Source: an uncultured Oxalobacteraceae bacterium
GTDB taxonomy: Bacteria > Pseudomonadota > Gammaproteobacteria > Burkholderiales > Burkholderiaceae_D
Assembly: GCA_903862415.1 (NCBI GenBank)
Contig: CAIOYD010000076.1
Span: 1 to 36,970 of the forward strand
Direction of reading: 5' to 3'
DNA length: 36,970 nt
A program made the position numbers and the translations under genes. Below, piece by piece: positions 7,889 through 14,954 of the stretch. The notes beneath the pieces were generated by a model that was not told the origin of the DNA, did not search any database, and saw only the letters and a program-made list of their open reading frames with translations. Each line of letters begins with the position of its first letter. Within the stretch, counting starts at the first letter, position 1.

Positions 7889-8356
7889 GTGGTGGAAAAT
7901 ACCTTTAGTATTCGCTTGTTGGAAGAGCGCGACCTTGGTCAGGTGGCGCAGCTGTTTGATGCCTACCGGCAGTTTTATGAACAACCATCTGATCTGGAAC
8001 TGGCGCAACGCTATATTTCTGAACGTCAGCAACAGCGGCAGTCGGTGATTCTGGTGGCAGCGAATGGAAACGCGCAGCTGGCCGGATTTTGTCAGTTGTA
8101 CCCGACATTCTGTTCGCTCGAAGCTAAGCCGGTGTATGTGCTGTACGATCTGTTCGTGGCACCACAGGCGCGCGGCCAGGGTATTGCCAGCAAGCTCATG
8201 AGCGCTGCTGCCGTGCAGGCCAGAACCGCTGGCATGGTACGTCTGGATCTTTCCACCGCCAAAACTAATCTCCCGGCACAGGCTTTATATACCGCACAGG
8301 GTTGGAAGCGGGATAATGAATTTTATACTTACAGTTTAGGAGTCAAACTTGACTAA
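7889..8356 (+). CDS. GNAT family N-acetyltransferase
   Basis: About 155 residues with a GNAT fold. The acetyl-CoA pyrophosphate loop is seen in LFVAPQARGQGIASKLM (R/Q-x-x-G-x-G/A), preceded by the beta4 strand KPVYVLYDLFV and followed by VRLDLSTAKTNLPAQALYTAQGW. The most likely start is a GTG (7889 or 7892), with GGAG at 7881 as the ribosome binding site; there is no in-frame ATG nearby. Such small enzymes transfer an acetyl group to amines, amino acids or protein N-termini, but the substrate cannot be told. The gene overlaps the next, also GNAT-like, gene by eight bases, so the two are likely co-translated. Confidence 0.85.
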   Translation: MVENTFSIRLLEERDLGQVAQLFDAYRQFYEQPSDLELAQRYISERQQQRQSVILVAANGNAQLAGFCQLYPTFCSLEAKPVYVLYDLFVAPQARGQGIASKLMSAAAVQARTAGMVRLDLSTAKTNLPAQALYTAQGWKRDNEFYTYSLGVKLD

Positions 8357-8837
8357 GCTTACTGTTGTTACCGCCGATCTGGCATTGCCTGCGCATGCCG
8401 AGGCGCTCATTACTTTGCTCGATCATTATGCGCACGATCCTATGGGTGGGGGCGATGGCCTGTCTGAGCATGTGAAAGTGAATCTGGTGCAGGCTTTGCG
8501 CCAGCGCCCGACTGCCCATGTAGTACTGGCTTTCGATGGTGCCATACCGGCTGGAATGATCATCAGTTTCGAAGGGTTTTCAACTTTTTCCTGTCAGCCA
8601 TTGCTTAATTTGCATGATGTGGTGGTGCATCAGGATTATCGTGGTCAGGGCGTGTTTCGTCTGTTGCTGACACAGCTCGAAGTGATTGCCCGGCAAATCG
8701 GGTGTTGCAAACTGACGATGGAAATTCTTGAGGGCAATCAGGCGGCATTAACTGCTTATCGGGCCAATGGTTTTGCTGGTTATGAACTCGATCCGGCCAT
8801 GGGGAAAGCCATTTTCTGGCAAAAAAAGCTAGCTTAA
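8349..8837 (+). CDS. GNAT family N-acetyltransferase
   Basis: 162 residues. The GNAT core is seen as NLHDVVVHQDYRGQGVFRLLLTQLE (acetyl-CoA loop YRGQG) followed by CKLTMEILEGNQAALTAYRANGF, the beta5/alpha4 segment. It begins with an ATG that overlaps the preceding GNAT gene, with TTTAGGAG upstream as ribosome binding site. Despite the tandem arrangement the two proteins are only distantly alike, so they are not a fresh duplication. Substrate is unknown. Confidence 0.85.
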   Translation: MTKLTVVTADLALPAHAEALITLLDHYAHDPMGGGDGLSEHVKVNLVQALRQRPTAHVVLAFDGAIPAGMIISFEGFSTFSCQPLLNLHDVVVHQDYRGQGVFRLLLTQLEVIARQIGCCKLTMEILEGNQAALTAYRANGFAGYELDPAMGKAIFWQKKLA

Positions 8838-8959
8838 CTAGTTACGATTTAAAATTTTATTTTTCCGGCTGGCTTGCATAGTTGGCGACAGGCCCCATAG
8901 TAGGGTGTATGTTTTTGATCCATGGTGTTTTGTTTGTTTAACCCCGAAGGAGTGACGGA

Positions 8960-9784
8960 ATGTTGATGAAATCCGTAGTGCAATCCATGTTGTTATCTGT
9001 AGCACTTGTTTGTTCTGTGGCCACGGCGGCAGAAGATCCTTCCATGCAGCAAGTCTATGATACGGCCCGCGCGGGCAAGCTTGAAGAAGCGCAAACGATG
9101 ATGCAAAAAGTATTGCAGGATCATCCGAACAGCGCCAAGGCACATTTTGTGGAGGCCGAACTGCTGGCCAAACAGGGTCGTTTTGCCAGTGCTGAAGCTG
9201 AACTCAATAATGCCGATCGTTTGGCTCCTGGTTTGCCGTTTGCCAAGGCAGATGCGGCTGACAATCTGCGTCGCCTGATTGCTAACGCCAAAATGCATCC
9301 TTCTTCCGTTGTCAGGTCCGCTGGCGGCGTGCCTTCCGGAGCGACTGCAGGAGCACCATCGGGTCCGCCGTGGGGATTGTTTTTGGTATTAGCTGCTCTG
9401 GTGGGCTTTATTATTATGGCGGTCAAGTTTATGAGTAACCGCAACCCACCTCAGCAAATGATGATGCAGAATGGCATGCCGATGCAAAATGGTATGCCGA
9501 TGCAACAGCCGTACCCGGGGCAGATGATGGGTGGCGGCATGGGTGGTGGCGGTTCCGGTTTGATGGGCAGTCTGGCCACAGGTGCCGCCCTCGGTGTGGG
9601 CATGGTGGCAGGTGAAGAGTTAATGCATCATTTTACCGATGGTGAACGTCGCCCCAATGGCAACTATTCTGATCGTGACAGTAATATTCCGAATGATATG
9701 GGCGGCAATGATTTTGGCGTCTCTGACAGTTCATCGTGGGATAGTGGCGGCGGTGGCGGTGACAGTGGTGGTGGCGACTGGTAA
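8960..9784 (+). CDS. Exported TPR protein with one membrane helix and Met/Gln/Gly-rich C-terminus
   Basis: 274 residues from the ATG at 8960, with AAGGAG as ribosome binding site. Residues 1-24 form a signal peptide ending ATAAED. Residues ~30-100 look like two TPR-type helical repeats (QQVYDTARAGKLEEAQTMMQ; SAKAHFVEAELLAKQGRFA). A Pro/Ala/Gly linker leads to a membrane helix, WGLFLVLAALVGFIIMAVKF, near 135-155. A Met-Gln-Pro-Asn segment follows (repeat of MQNGMP), then a Gly-rich stretch and a short amphipathic segment. The tail is built of Ser, Asp and Gly and ends SGGGDW. Proteins of this layout are common in Burkholderiales but I know of no established function. The tail suggests surface or envelope assembly, but this is speculation. 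Confidence 0.8.
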   Translation: MLMKSVVQSMLLSVALVCSVATAAEDPSMQQVYDTARAGKLEEAQTMMQKVLQDHPNSAKAHFVEAELLAKQGRFASAEAELNNADRLAPGLPFAKADAADNLRRLIANAKMHPSSVVRSAGGVPSGATAGAPSGPPWGLFLVLAALVGFIIMAVKFMSNRNPPQQMMMQNGMPMQNGMPMQQPYPGQMMGGGMGGGGSGLMGSLATGAALGVGMVAGEELMHHFTDGERRPNGNYSDRDSNIPNDMGGNDFGVSDSSSWDSGGGGGDSGGGDW

Positions 9785-9801
9785 GTCGTTGGATTGATTT
9801 G

Positions 9802-9828
9802 AAAACCGCAAATTTATTTTGCGGTTTT
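9802..9828. terminator. Bidirectional rho-independent terminator
   Basis: AAAACCGCAAA (9802-9812) pairs with TTTGCGGTTTT (9818-9828) around a TTTAT loop, followed by TTTTA on plus. On minus the stem is followed by CAAAT, a weaker U-tract. It ends the TPR gene transcript and may also serve the convergent response-regulator operon. Confidence 0.82.
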
Positions 9829-9874
9829 TTTATATCGAATGTTTTAGGGTGGCAGGCGGGGGGCTACCCCCGAC

Positions 9875-11269
9875 TTACTGATGCTTATCCAAATCAATCA
9901 ACAACCCAAACGATTCAAATTCTTCCAGCTTGCGGTACAGGCTGGATAAACCGATGCCGAGCTTTTGCGCTGCCAGACGGCGGTCGCCACAGACTTCGTT
10001 GATGATATTGTTGATGATGCCGAATTCAAATTGTCTGACCTGATCGCGCAGCAAAGCACTTGCGTTACTGTTATCTGGCAATACCCGGGGCGATATCCGG
10101 CTGATTTGGGCTGGCATGTCGGCAAACGTGATCCGGCCGGCATCAGCGAGAATCAGCGCGCGGTCGATGATATTTTCCATTTCGCGGATGTTGCCTGGCC
10201 AGTCGTAGCTTGCCAGGGCTTCTTCCACCTCGGAGTCAACGCTGATCAAGGTAGTGGTTTTCATGGCAGACGAGCCGCGTCCGATTAAAAATTGCATCAG
10301 TGCCGGGATATCCTGGCGGCGCTCGCGCAGAGGTGGCGCGTGGATATGGAAGACGCTCAGGCGGAAAAATAAATCCTGACGAAATTTCCCTTCGGCGACC
10401 ATTTGTGCCAGGTCGCGATTGGTGGCAGCTATGATGCGTACGTCGGCCTGACGCATTTGTTCACTGCCAACGGGGCGCACTGATTTTTCTTCAATCACAT
10501 GCAGCAGTTTGACTTGCAGCAGCAGCGGCAGTTCGCCAATTTCATCAAGAAAAATCGTGCCCTTGTCGGCTTCCATGAATAAGCCTTTTCTTGCTTTGTC
10601 GGCACCGGTAAAGGCGCCCTTGGTGTGGCCAAACAATTCGCTTTCCATCAGATTTTCCGGCAGAGCGCCGCAATTGACCGGAATAAAAGGTTCATTTGAA
10701 CGTGGACTGAGCTGATGAATGCGGCGTGCAATCACGCCTTTGCCGGTACCACTTTCACCGGTGACCAGTACCGTGCTGTCTGTGGGCGCTACTTTGCAAA
10801 TCAGCCGGTCCAGGTCGCGCATGGCGGCTGAATTGAACGCGAAAAAATCTTCTTTCTTGCCTTGCACCAGACTGCGTAATACCTGGTTTTCTGCGCGCAG
10901 GCCGCGTAAGTCTGCCAGTTTTAATAAGCGATGCATGACTTCCTGATTGCGCACCGGCTTGATCATGTAATCTGAGGCGCCAGCCTGTATGGCTTCGATG
11001 GCGGTGTCGACGGAGGCAAACGCGGTCATCATAATAAAATTGGTGTCGATGCCGGCAGCACGTACGCGCTGCACCAGCTCAATGCCGCTGATGTCGGGCA
11101 TTTTAATGTCGCAGATAGCGATTTCAATATCACCCTGTGACAGGCGTGCATAGGCATCAAGACCGTTAGGGGCGGTATGTACGTTGCAGCCAGCCTTGCT
11201 CAGGTAGGCGCTTAATATCTGACGGATGGCCGGCTCATCGTCGATGACCATGATTTCGAGAGATTTCAT
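9875..11269 (-). CDS. NtrC-family sigma54-dependent response regulator
   Basis: 464 residues with three domains. The receiver (1-120) has acidic pocket D10/D11, phospho-acceptor D54 (ICDIKMPD), T82 and K104 (MIKPV). The AAA+ domain (~145-380) has Walker A GESGTGKG (171-178), the sigma54-contact loop GAFTGA (218-223) and Walker B FLDEIGE. The C-terminal Fis-type helix-turn-helix is [25 protein letters not shown]. It is a canonical enhancer-binding activator of sigma54 RNA polymerase. The start overlaps the 3' end of the upstream kinase gene by four bases, so the two form a cognate pair. A perfect -24/-12 promoter in front of the cytochrome operon (14390-14405) is the obvious local target; this link is inference. 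Confidence 0.95.
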   Translation of the reverse strand: MKSLEIMVIDDEPAIRQILSAYLSKAGCNVHTAPNGLDAYARLSQGDIEIAICDIKMPDISGIELVQRVRAAGIDTNFIMMTAFASVDTAIEAIQAGASDYMIKPVRNQEVMHRLLKLADLRGLRAENQVLRSLVQGKKEDFFAFNSAAMRDLDRLICKVAPTDSTVLVTGESGTGKGVIARRIHQLSPRSNEPFIPVNCGALPENLMESELFGHTKGAFTGADKARKGLFMEADKGTIFLDEIGELPLLLQVKLLHVIEEKSVRPVGSEQMRQADVRIIAATNRDLAQMVAEGKFRQDLFFRLSVFHIHAPPLRERRQDIPALMQFLIGRGSSAMKTTTLISVDSEVEEALASYDWPGNIREMENIIDRALILADAGRITFADMPAQISRISPRVLPDNSNASALLRDQVRQFEFGIINNIINEVCGDRRLAAQKLGIGLSSLYRKLEEFESFGLLIDLDKHQ

Positions 11270-12783
11270 AGCTGATTGGCCTGGTTGTAGGAGATGTCGT
11301 CAGTCGGTAATACAATGTGCACGCAGGTGCCTACATTCACCGTCGAATCGATTTCGATGCTGCCGCCATGCATTTTGGTAATCGAGTAGCACAGCGACAA
11401 ACCCAGTCCGGTGCCTTTGCCGGCCGGTTTAGTGGTGAAGAAAGCGTCAAAAATGCGATGCAATACCTGCGGATCAATACCATGGCCATTGTCCGCAATT
11501 TTCAGGCTGACCTTATTGGCCAGAGGTTGTGTGGTAATGGAAATGGTGGCCGGGCGATCCTTGATGCCTTCGAGTGCGTCCATGGCATTGATGAGTAAAT
11601 TCATGATCAGCTGGGTGAGTTGATCAGCTACACCATACACAGCGGGTAACTGGGTATCCAGATGCAGTTCCAGATGGACGCCGCGCAAGCGTTTATCGTA
11701 ACGGATCAGATTGCTGGTATTGCGCAGTTGCTGATTTAAATCCAGATATTCGGCCACAGCAGCCTGAGGTGAGGCGAATTCGGCAATTTCGCGCGTGATG
11801 GCGGCGAGTCGTTTGGTTTGCTCGTAAATCAGTTCGGGCTGACAGTTATGGCAATTGGTCTGGTTGCAGGCAACTTGGCCCTGCGCGCGCCGATCAACCA
11901 TTTCCTGAGCAATGCCGGAAATGGCGGCGATCGGGTTGCCAATTTCATGCGCCACGCCTGCGGCGAGGGTACCAATGGCGGCCATTTTTTCTTGATGGAA
12001 GTATTTTTGCCGTTCCAGCATGAGTTCATTTTCACGTTGATCCAGCGCGCTGGCCATGTCATTGACTGCGATCATTAGCTGTCCGACTTCATCATGGCGG
12101 CTGATCTGGATCGGGTCGCCGCGAAAACCTTCCACAATTGCCAATGCTCGTGCCTGCAGCAGGCGGATATCGTCGGTGAGGCGGCGGAAAAATAGCCCGA
12201 TGATGGCCCCTAATAATCCCAGGCCAAGAAAACCCAGCAGGAAGACGGTAACGGCGACGGAATCGCTCTGAGTGCGATAATGATCGGACAGGGTTTTGCG
12301 GCGCTCCTGCATGGTTTCCATCAGGCGGGCAATGTCATCCTTGGTTTTGATGAGCTCGACACTCAGTTTATCCAGACTGGCTTTGGAAACATGCTGAGTC
12401 ATTTCCTCCCAGGCGTTATTGAGTGGTTGGAGATTTAATTCACCCTCTGTCAGACGGTCGGCCAAATCAGCTTGCGTATCGATTAAGGATTGGTAGTGAA
12501 TTTGCAGTGTCTGTAAATTGGTGCTGGGATTTTCTGCGTTGGCAAATATCGCCATCACCGCATGAAAAGCCGAAATTTCTGCCTGCTTCAACATAGTTTC
12601 GGTTTCCAGTGTGGTTTGAATTTCTTCAAAGTCATTCAGTAACAGGTTCTTTTGATGGAAGGCAAAAATGGCGATCAAAATCGAATAAATGATCAGCACA
12701 GAAAACACGATCAATCCTTTGGCTCGGATCGATAAGGATAACCCTGATTGAAACCAGAACGGCGATTTAAAAAGTGTGTTCAT
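11266..12783 (-). CDS. HAMP-domain sensor histidine kinase with Cys-rich insert
   Basis: 505 residues. TM1 is at ~23-43, a helical periplasmic sensor at ~45-172 and TM2 at ~176-198, followed by HAMP (~199-255). The dimerisation/phospho-acceptor segment is MAAIGTLAAGVAHEIGNPIA (H279). The HATPase_c domain has the N box (QLIMNLLINAMDAL), G1 box (DNGHGID), F box and G2 box (GKGTGLGLSLC). It resembles NtrB/AtoS-type kinases that pair with NtrC regulators. Unusual is C306-x4-C311-x2-C314 (ACNQTNCHNC) just after the catalytic His helix, which could bind a metal or sense redox state. The signal is unknown. It lies with the regulator on the minus strand, upstream of the regulator. Confidence 0.95.
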   Translation of the reverse strand: MNTLFKSPFWFQSGLSLSIRAKGLIVFSVLIIYSILIAIFAFHQKNLLLNDFEEIQTTLETETMLKQAEISAFHAVMAIFANAENPSTNLQTLQIHYQSLIDTQADLADRLTEGELNLQPLNNAWEEMTQHVSKASLDKLSVELIKTKDDIARLMETMQERRKTLSDHYRTQSDSVAVTVFLLGFLGLGLLGAIIGLFFRRLTDDIRLLQARALAIVEGFRGDPIQISRHDEVGQLMIAVNDMASALDQRENELMLERQKYFHQEKMAAIGTLAAGVAHEIGNPIAAISGIAQEMVDRRAQGQVACNQTNCHNCQPELIYEQTKRLAAITREIAEFASPQAAVAEYLDLNQQLRNTSNLIRYDKRLRGVHLELHLDTQLPAVYGVADQLTQLIMNLLINAMDALEGIKDRPATISITTQPLANKVSLKIADNGHGIDPQVLHRIFDAFFTTKPAGKGTGLGLSLCYSITKMHGGSIEIDSTVNVGTCVHIVLPTDDISYNQANQL

Positions 12784-12823
12784 GGCAGAGTCAGTTAAGC
12801 AGGGAATGTTGAAGCATAAAATA

Positions 12824-12840
12824 TAACTTTCTTGAAGTTA
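12824..12840. promoter_or_regulatory. Inverted repeat upstream of the kinase gene
   Basis: TAACTT (12824-12829) and AAGTTA (12835-12840) form a perfect 6-5-6 inverted repeat 41 bases ahead of the kinase start. A second one, AGATTA (12861-12866) and TAATCT (12875-12880), lies further up. Either could be an operator; no binding factor can be named. Confidence 0.3.
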
Positions 12841-12930
12841 ATATTTTAAGGAGTTTTCCCAGATTAACACGAGCTAATCTCAGGCAACGGATCTGTTTTG
12901 AGTTGATTTAACTGTTTAGCTGCTGATTGT

Positions 12931-12944
12931 TTGATTTAAATCAG
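12931..12944. promoter_or_regulatory. FNR/ANR-like box upstream of the two-component operon
   Basis: TTGATTTAAATCAG matches the FNR/CRP-type consensus TTGAT-N4-ATCAA at nine of ten fixed positions. It lies about 150 bases upstream of the kinase start and could place the sensor-regulator operon under oxygen control. Promoter elements around it were not clearly identified. Confidence 0.5.
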
Positions 12945-13007
12945 ATAACTTTCAGTGTAGAAACATTGAGGTGATGAGGTTAAGGGGCCTCGGGCGGGGC
13001 AATTGCA

Positions 13008-13850
13008 TCAGCCATAAAAATGCAAACCAGAAAAAAATAAATTGACGGCCAGTGAACCTACTGCCGTCAGAACAAAGCCTGTAATCGCCCACCAGGCCAT
13101 GCGTCTTCCATGCCAGCGGTAACTTTGCTGCATCACTACATAAGCGGCATACCAAATCCAGATGAACAGTGTCCAGAGTTCCTTGGGGTCCCAGCCCCAG
13201 TTTTCCCCCCAGGTTTTATCCGCAAAGTAAATGCCCAGTGCCTGTGCCAGGGTGTACAGCACAAAACCGAGTTTCACCGATTGATGCATCAACAGTTCAA
13301 TTTCGGACAGGTTGTGGCGCAGCAAAATCGGTCCACCGGTTTGTTCCTGAAAAAAATGTTTGAAGGAGCGCCAGCTATACATGGCGCCGAGTGCGGCTGC
13401 GGCTGCGAAGGCGCTGTAAGCCACCAGATTGGCCAGTACATGGGCATGAATCCAATAACTGTGTAACAGCTGACTCGATTCCTTGCCCGACGTGGTGGCG
13501 GTGCCGAAGGATTGAAACAGAATTGCCACCGCCACGATCGGCATGACAAAAGCACCGGCGGAGCGGGTGCGATAACAGTATTCCATGATCAGGTAAGCCA
13601 GAACGGTGATGGCGCTAAACAGCGACAGCACATCAGGCAGGGTGGTCAGCGGGATATAGCTCGGGGGCTGGCCGATCAGTTTTAATATCAGTCCGCCTAT
13701 CAGGCCGAGGGCGCCGGTCGCCGATAAACCCATCGCCCACAGTCCCACGCCACCCTGTCTGAATTTAAGGTGCGCAATATACAGCAGCGTTGCGACCAGC
13801 AGCAGCAAATTGGCATAGCTGATGATGTTGTTTGAAAAAACCGGTTCCAT
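13008..13850 (-). CDS. ccsA: CcsA/ResC-type cytochrome c biogenesis protein
   Basis: 280 residues with about eight membrane helices. The C-terminal WWD domain is present (TWGENWGWDPKELWTLFIW), flanked by conserved histidines (HSYWIHAHVLANLVAYSAF; LLMHQSVKLGF). It ends SLAVNLFFSGLHFYG, the normal CcsA/ResC end. In System II, CcsA works with ResB/CcsB to export heme and ligate it to apocytochrome c; no resB is in this window, and System I (ccm) is encoded 6 kb away. The gene is on the minus strand, divergent from the multiheme cytochrome operon and upstream of the kinase/regulator genes. It may help mature the multiheme cytochromes or act in a heme-handling side role. Family call is secure; role is inferred. 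Confidence 0.88.
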   Translation of the reverse strand: MEPVFSNNIISYANLLLLVATLLYIAHLKFRQGGVGLWAMGLSATGALGLIGGLILKLIGQPPSYIPLTTLPDVLSLFSAITVLAYLIMEYCYRTRSAGAFVMPIVAVAILFQSFGTATTSGKESSQLLHSYWIHAHVLANLVAYSAFAAAAALGAMYSWRSFKHFFQEQTGGPILLRHNLSEIELLMHQSVKLGFVLYTLAQALGIYFADKTWGENWGWDPKELWTLFIWIWYAAYVVMQQSYRWHGRRMAWWAITGFVLTAVGSLAVNLFFSGLHFYG

Positions 13851-13921
13851 GAGGTCGTCAATCTAAAAACATGCGGCCGAATTGGGTAAGGCAAAGGCGT
13901 GAGTCAATCTCTGTGAGTCTA

Positions 13922-13941
13922 TTAAGCAATTTGCATTCCTG
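13922..13941 (-). promoter_or_regulatory. Candidate sigma54 promoter of the ccsA-like gene
   Basis: On the minus strand, AGGAATGCAAATTGCTT has GG and GC separated by ten bases, with a TTGCT -12 element and a partial -24 element (AGGAAT against TGGCAC). It lies about 75-90 bases upstream of the ccsA-like start. It is a weaker match than the one at 14390-14405. Confidence 0.35.
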
Positions 13942-14059
13942 TTCTACAGGTCGTCGGAATTCAGTGCGCTCGGGAGTATGGGGGAGGGGATAGCAGGGAT
14001 AAATTTTTTTGGGGAATGATGTAGATCCATTTTCTCGTTTCCGGTTATTCCCCGGAATT

Positions 14060-14077
14060 ATTCTCAAATTTGAGAAT
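14060..14077. promoter_or_regulatory. 18-bp perfect palindrome, candidate enhancer/operator
   Basis: ATTCTCAAATTTGAGAAT is a perfect 9+9 palindrome about 310 bases upstream of the sigma54 -24 element of the cytochrome operon and about 210 bases upstream of the divergent ccsA-like gene. NtrC-type activators bind such dyads at a distance, so it is a candidate site for the regulator encoded at 9875-11269. The rest of the 13851-14460 gap is AT-rich. It also holds a spaced repeat, GTATAGT (14156-14162) with ACTATAC (14190-14196), and shows no gene. Confidence 0.45.
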
Positions 14078-14389
14078 TGATAACATGGATTTTCGTCTTG
14101 TGTGGTTTGTTTGATACATAGTCAGAAATTGCTTTATTTATATCTAATTAAGTGAGTATAGTGCTAACTCAATAAGTAATAAATAATTAACTATACGATT
14201 TTAGTGGAATGCGTTATTTAAAAACTTTTCTCAATTAAATCAATTAGTTGTTTGTTTAAATGGAGCAGAAGTGGGTTGTGTTTTTGGTTGGTTTTGAGTT
14301 TATTTTTAAAAAATAAGGATACTTGGAAGGTCGTTGTTTACTCATGTTTTATTGCTATTTTTTGAGGAATTATCCCTGAGCCTATGATC

Positions 14390-14405
14390 TGGCATCGTTC
14401 TTGCA
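14390..14405 (+). promoter_or_regulatory. Sigma54 (-24/-12) promoter of the extracellular electron transfer operon
   Basis: TGGCATCGTTCTTGCA fits the consensus TGGCAC/T-N5-TTGCA at every key position, with GG (14391-14392) and GC (14403-14404) separated by exactly ten bases. Transcription should start near 14415, about 45 bases ahead of the monoheme cytochrome ATG. It implies RpoN-dependent, activator-driven expression. Confidence 0.85.
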
Positions 14406-14460
14406 ATGTAGGGATTGTTCGATACATGACACACAAATTTTTCATACGAAGAGGTAAAAA

Positions 14461-14811
14461 ATGGACATGGCAAAAATTAAAGTTAGTTTGATCGCAGTGG
14501 CAACAGTCATCGGTCTGGGGTTGGTTTCAACAACAGCGTATTCGATGGACCCCAAAGCCGCTGAAGATATGGTGCGTCAGAACGGCTGTTTCAAATGCCA
14601 CTCAGTGACCAAGAAAAAAGAAGGCCCTGCTTATCATGAAGTGGCTGATAAATATCGCGGCAAGCCAGAAGCAGTGGCGCGCCTGACTACGCATATTACT
14701 TCAGGTGAAAAAGCGAAATTCCCTGATGGACATGAAGAAGAACACAAAGTGATTAAAACCAAAGATCCGGCAGAAATCAAAAATGTCGTTGAATGGATTC
14801 TGTCGCTGTAA
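14461..14811 (+). CDS. Periplasmic monoheme cytochrome c (MtoD-like)
   Basis: 116 residues. Signal peptide ~1-28 (ending TTAYSMD), then a class I cytochrome c fold with one heme site, NGCFKCHSV. Downstream motifs GPAYHEVADKYRGKPEAVARL and a C-terminal helix DPAEIKNVVEWILSL match the c-551/c-552 type. The usual distal ligand motif (PMPP) is absent: no methionine follows the heme site, and the region reads KFPDGHEEEHKVIK, so a histidine or lysine must supply the sixth ligand if there is one. The start at 14461 has AAGAGG upstream; ATG at 14467 is possible. It is the first gene after the sigma54 promoter. The likely role is electron shuttling between the inner-membrane and outer-membrane cytochromes, as for MtoD in iron oxidisers. 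Confidence 0.88.
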   Translation: MDMAKIKVSLIAVATVIGLGLVSTTAYSMDPKAAEDMVRQNGCFKCHSVTKKKEGPAYHEVADKYRGKPEAVARLTTHITSGEKAKFPDGHEEEHKVIKTKDPAEIKNVVEWILSL

Positions 14812-14954
14812 TGCTGGCGGGTCGGTCTGGCGATGCACAACATTTCCAGGCTTTTAAGATTGAAGTGGAACTGGAACCAAAATCAGCCATAAAGATAAGT
14901 GAGTAACTGGTTTTTGTTCTCGTGTTGATTAAGCAAGTTCTCGGGAGAGATAAC

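Noticed and set aside
14328-14345. The 14-mer GGTCGTTGTTTACT occurs both here and near 30310.
   Set aside because: A match of this length is expected by chance about once or more in a window of this size, and the surrounding bases do not match.
13851-14460. Possible small gene in the 610-base divergent gap (for example the minus-strand frame at 13858-14067).
   Set aside because: No ribosome binding site or coding-like composition; the region is AT-rich and holds regulatory motifs.
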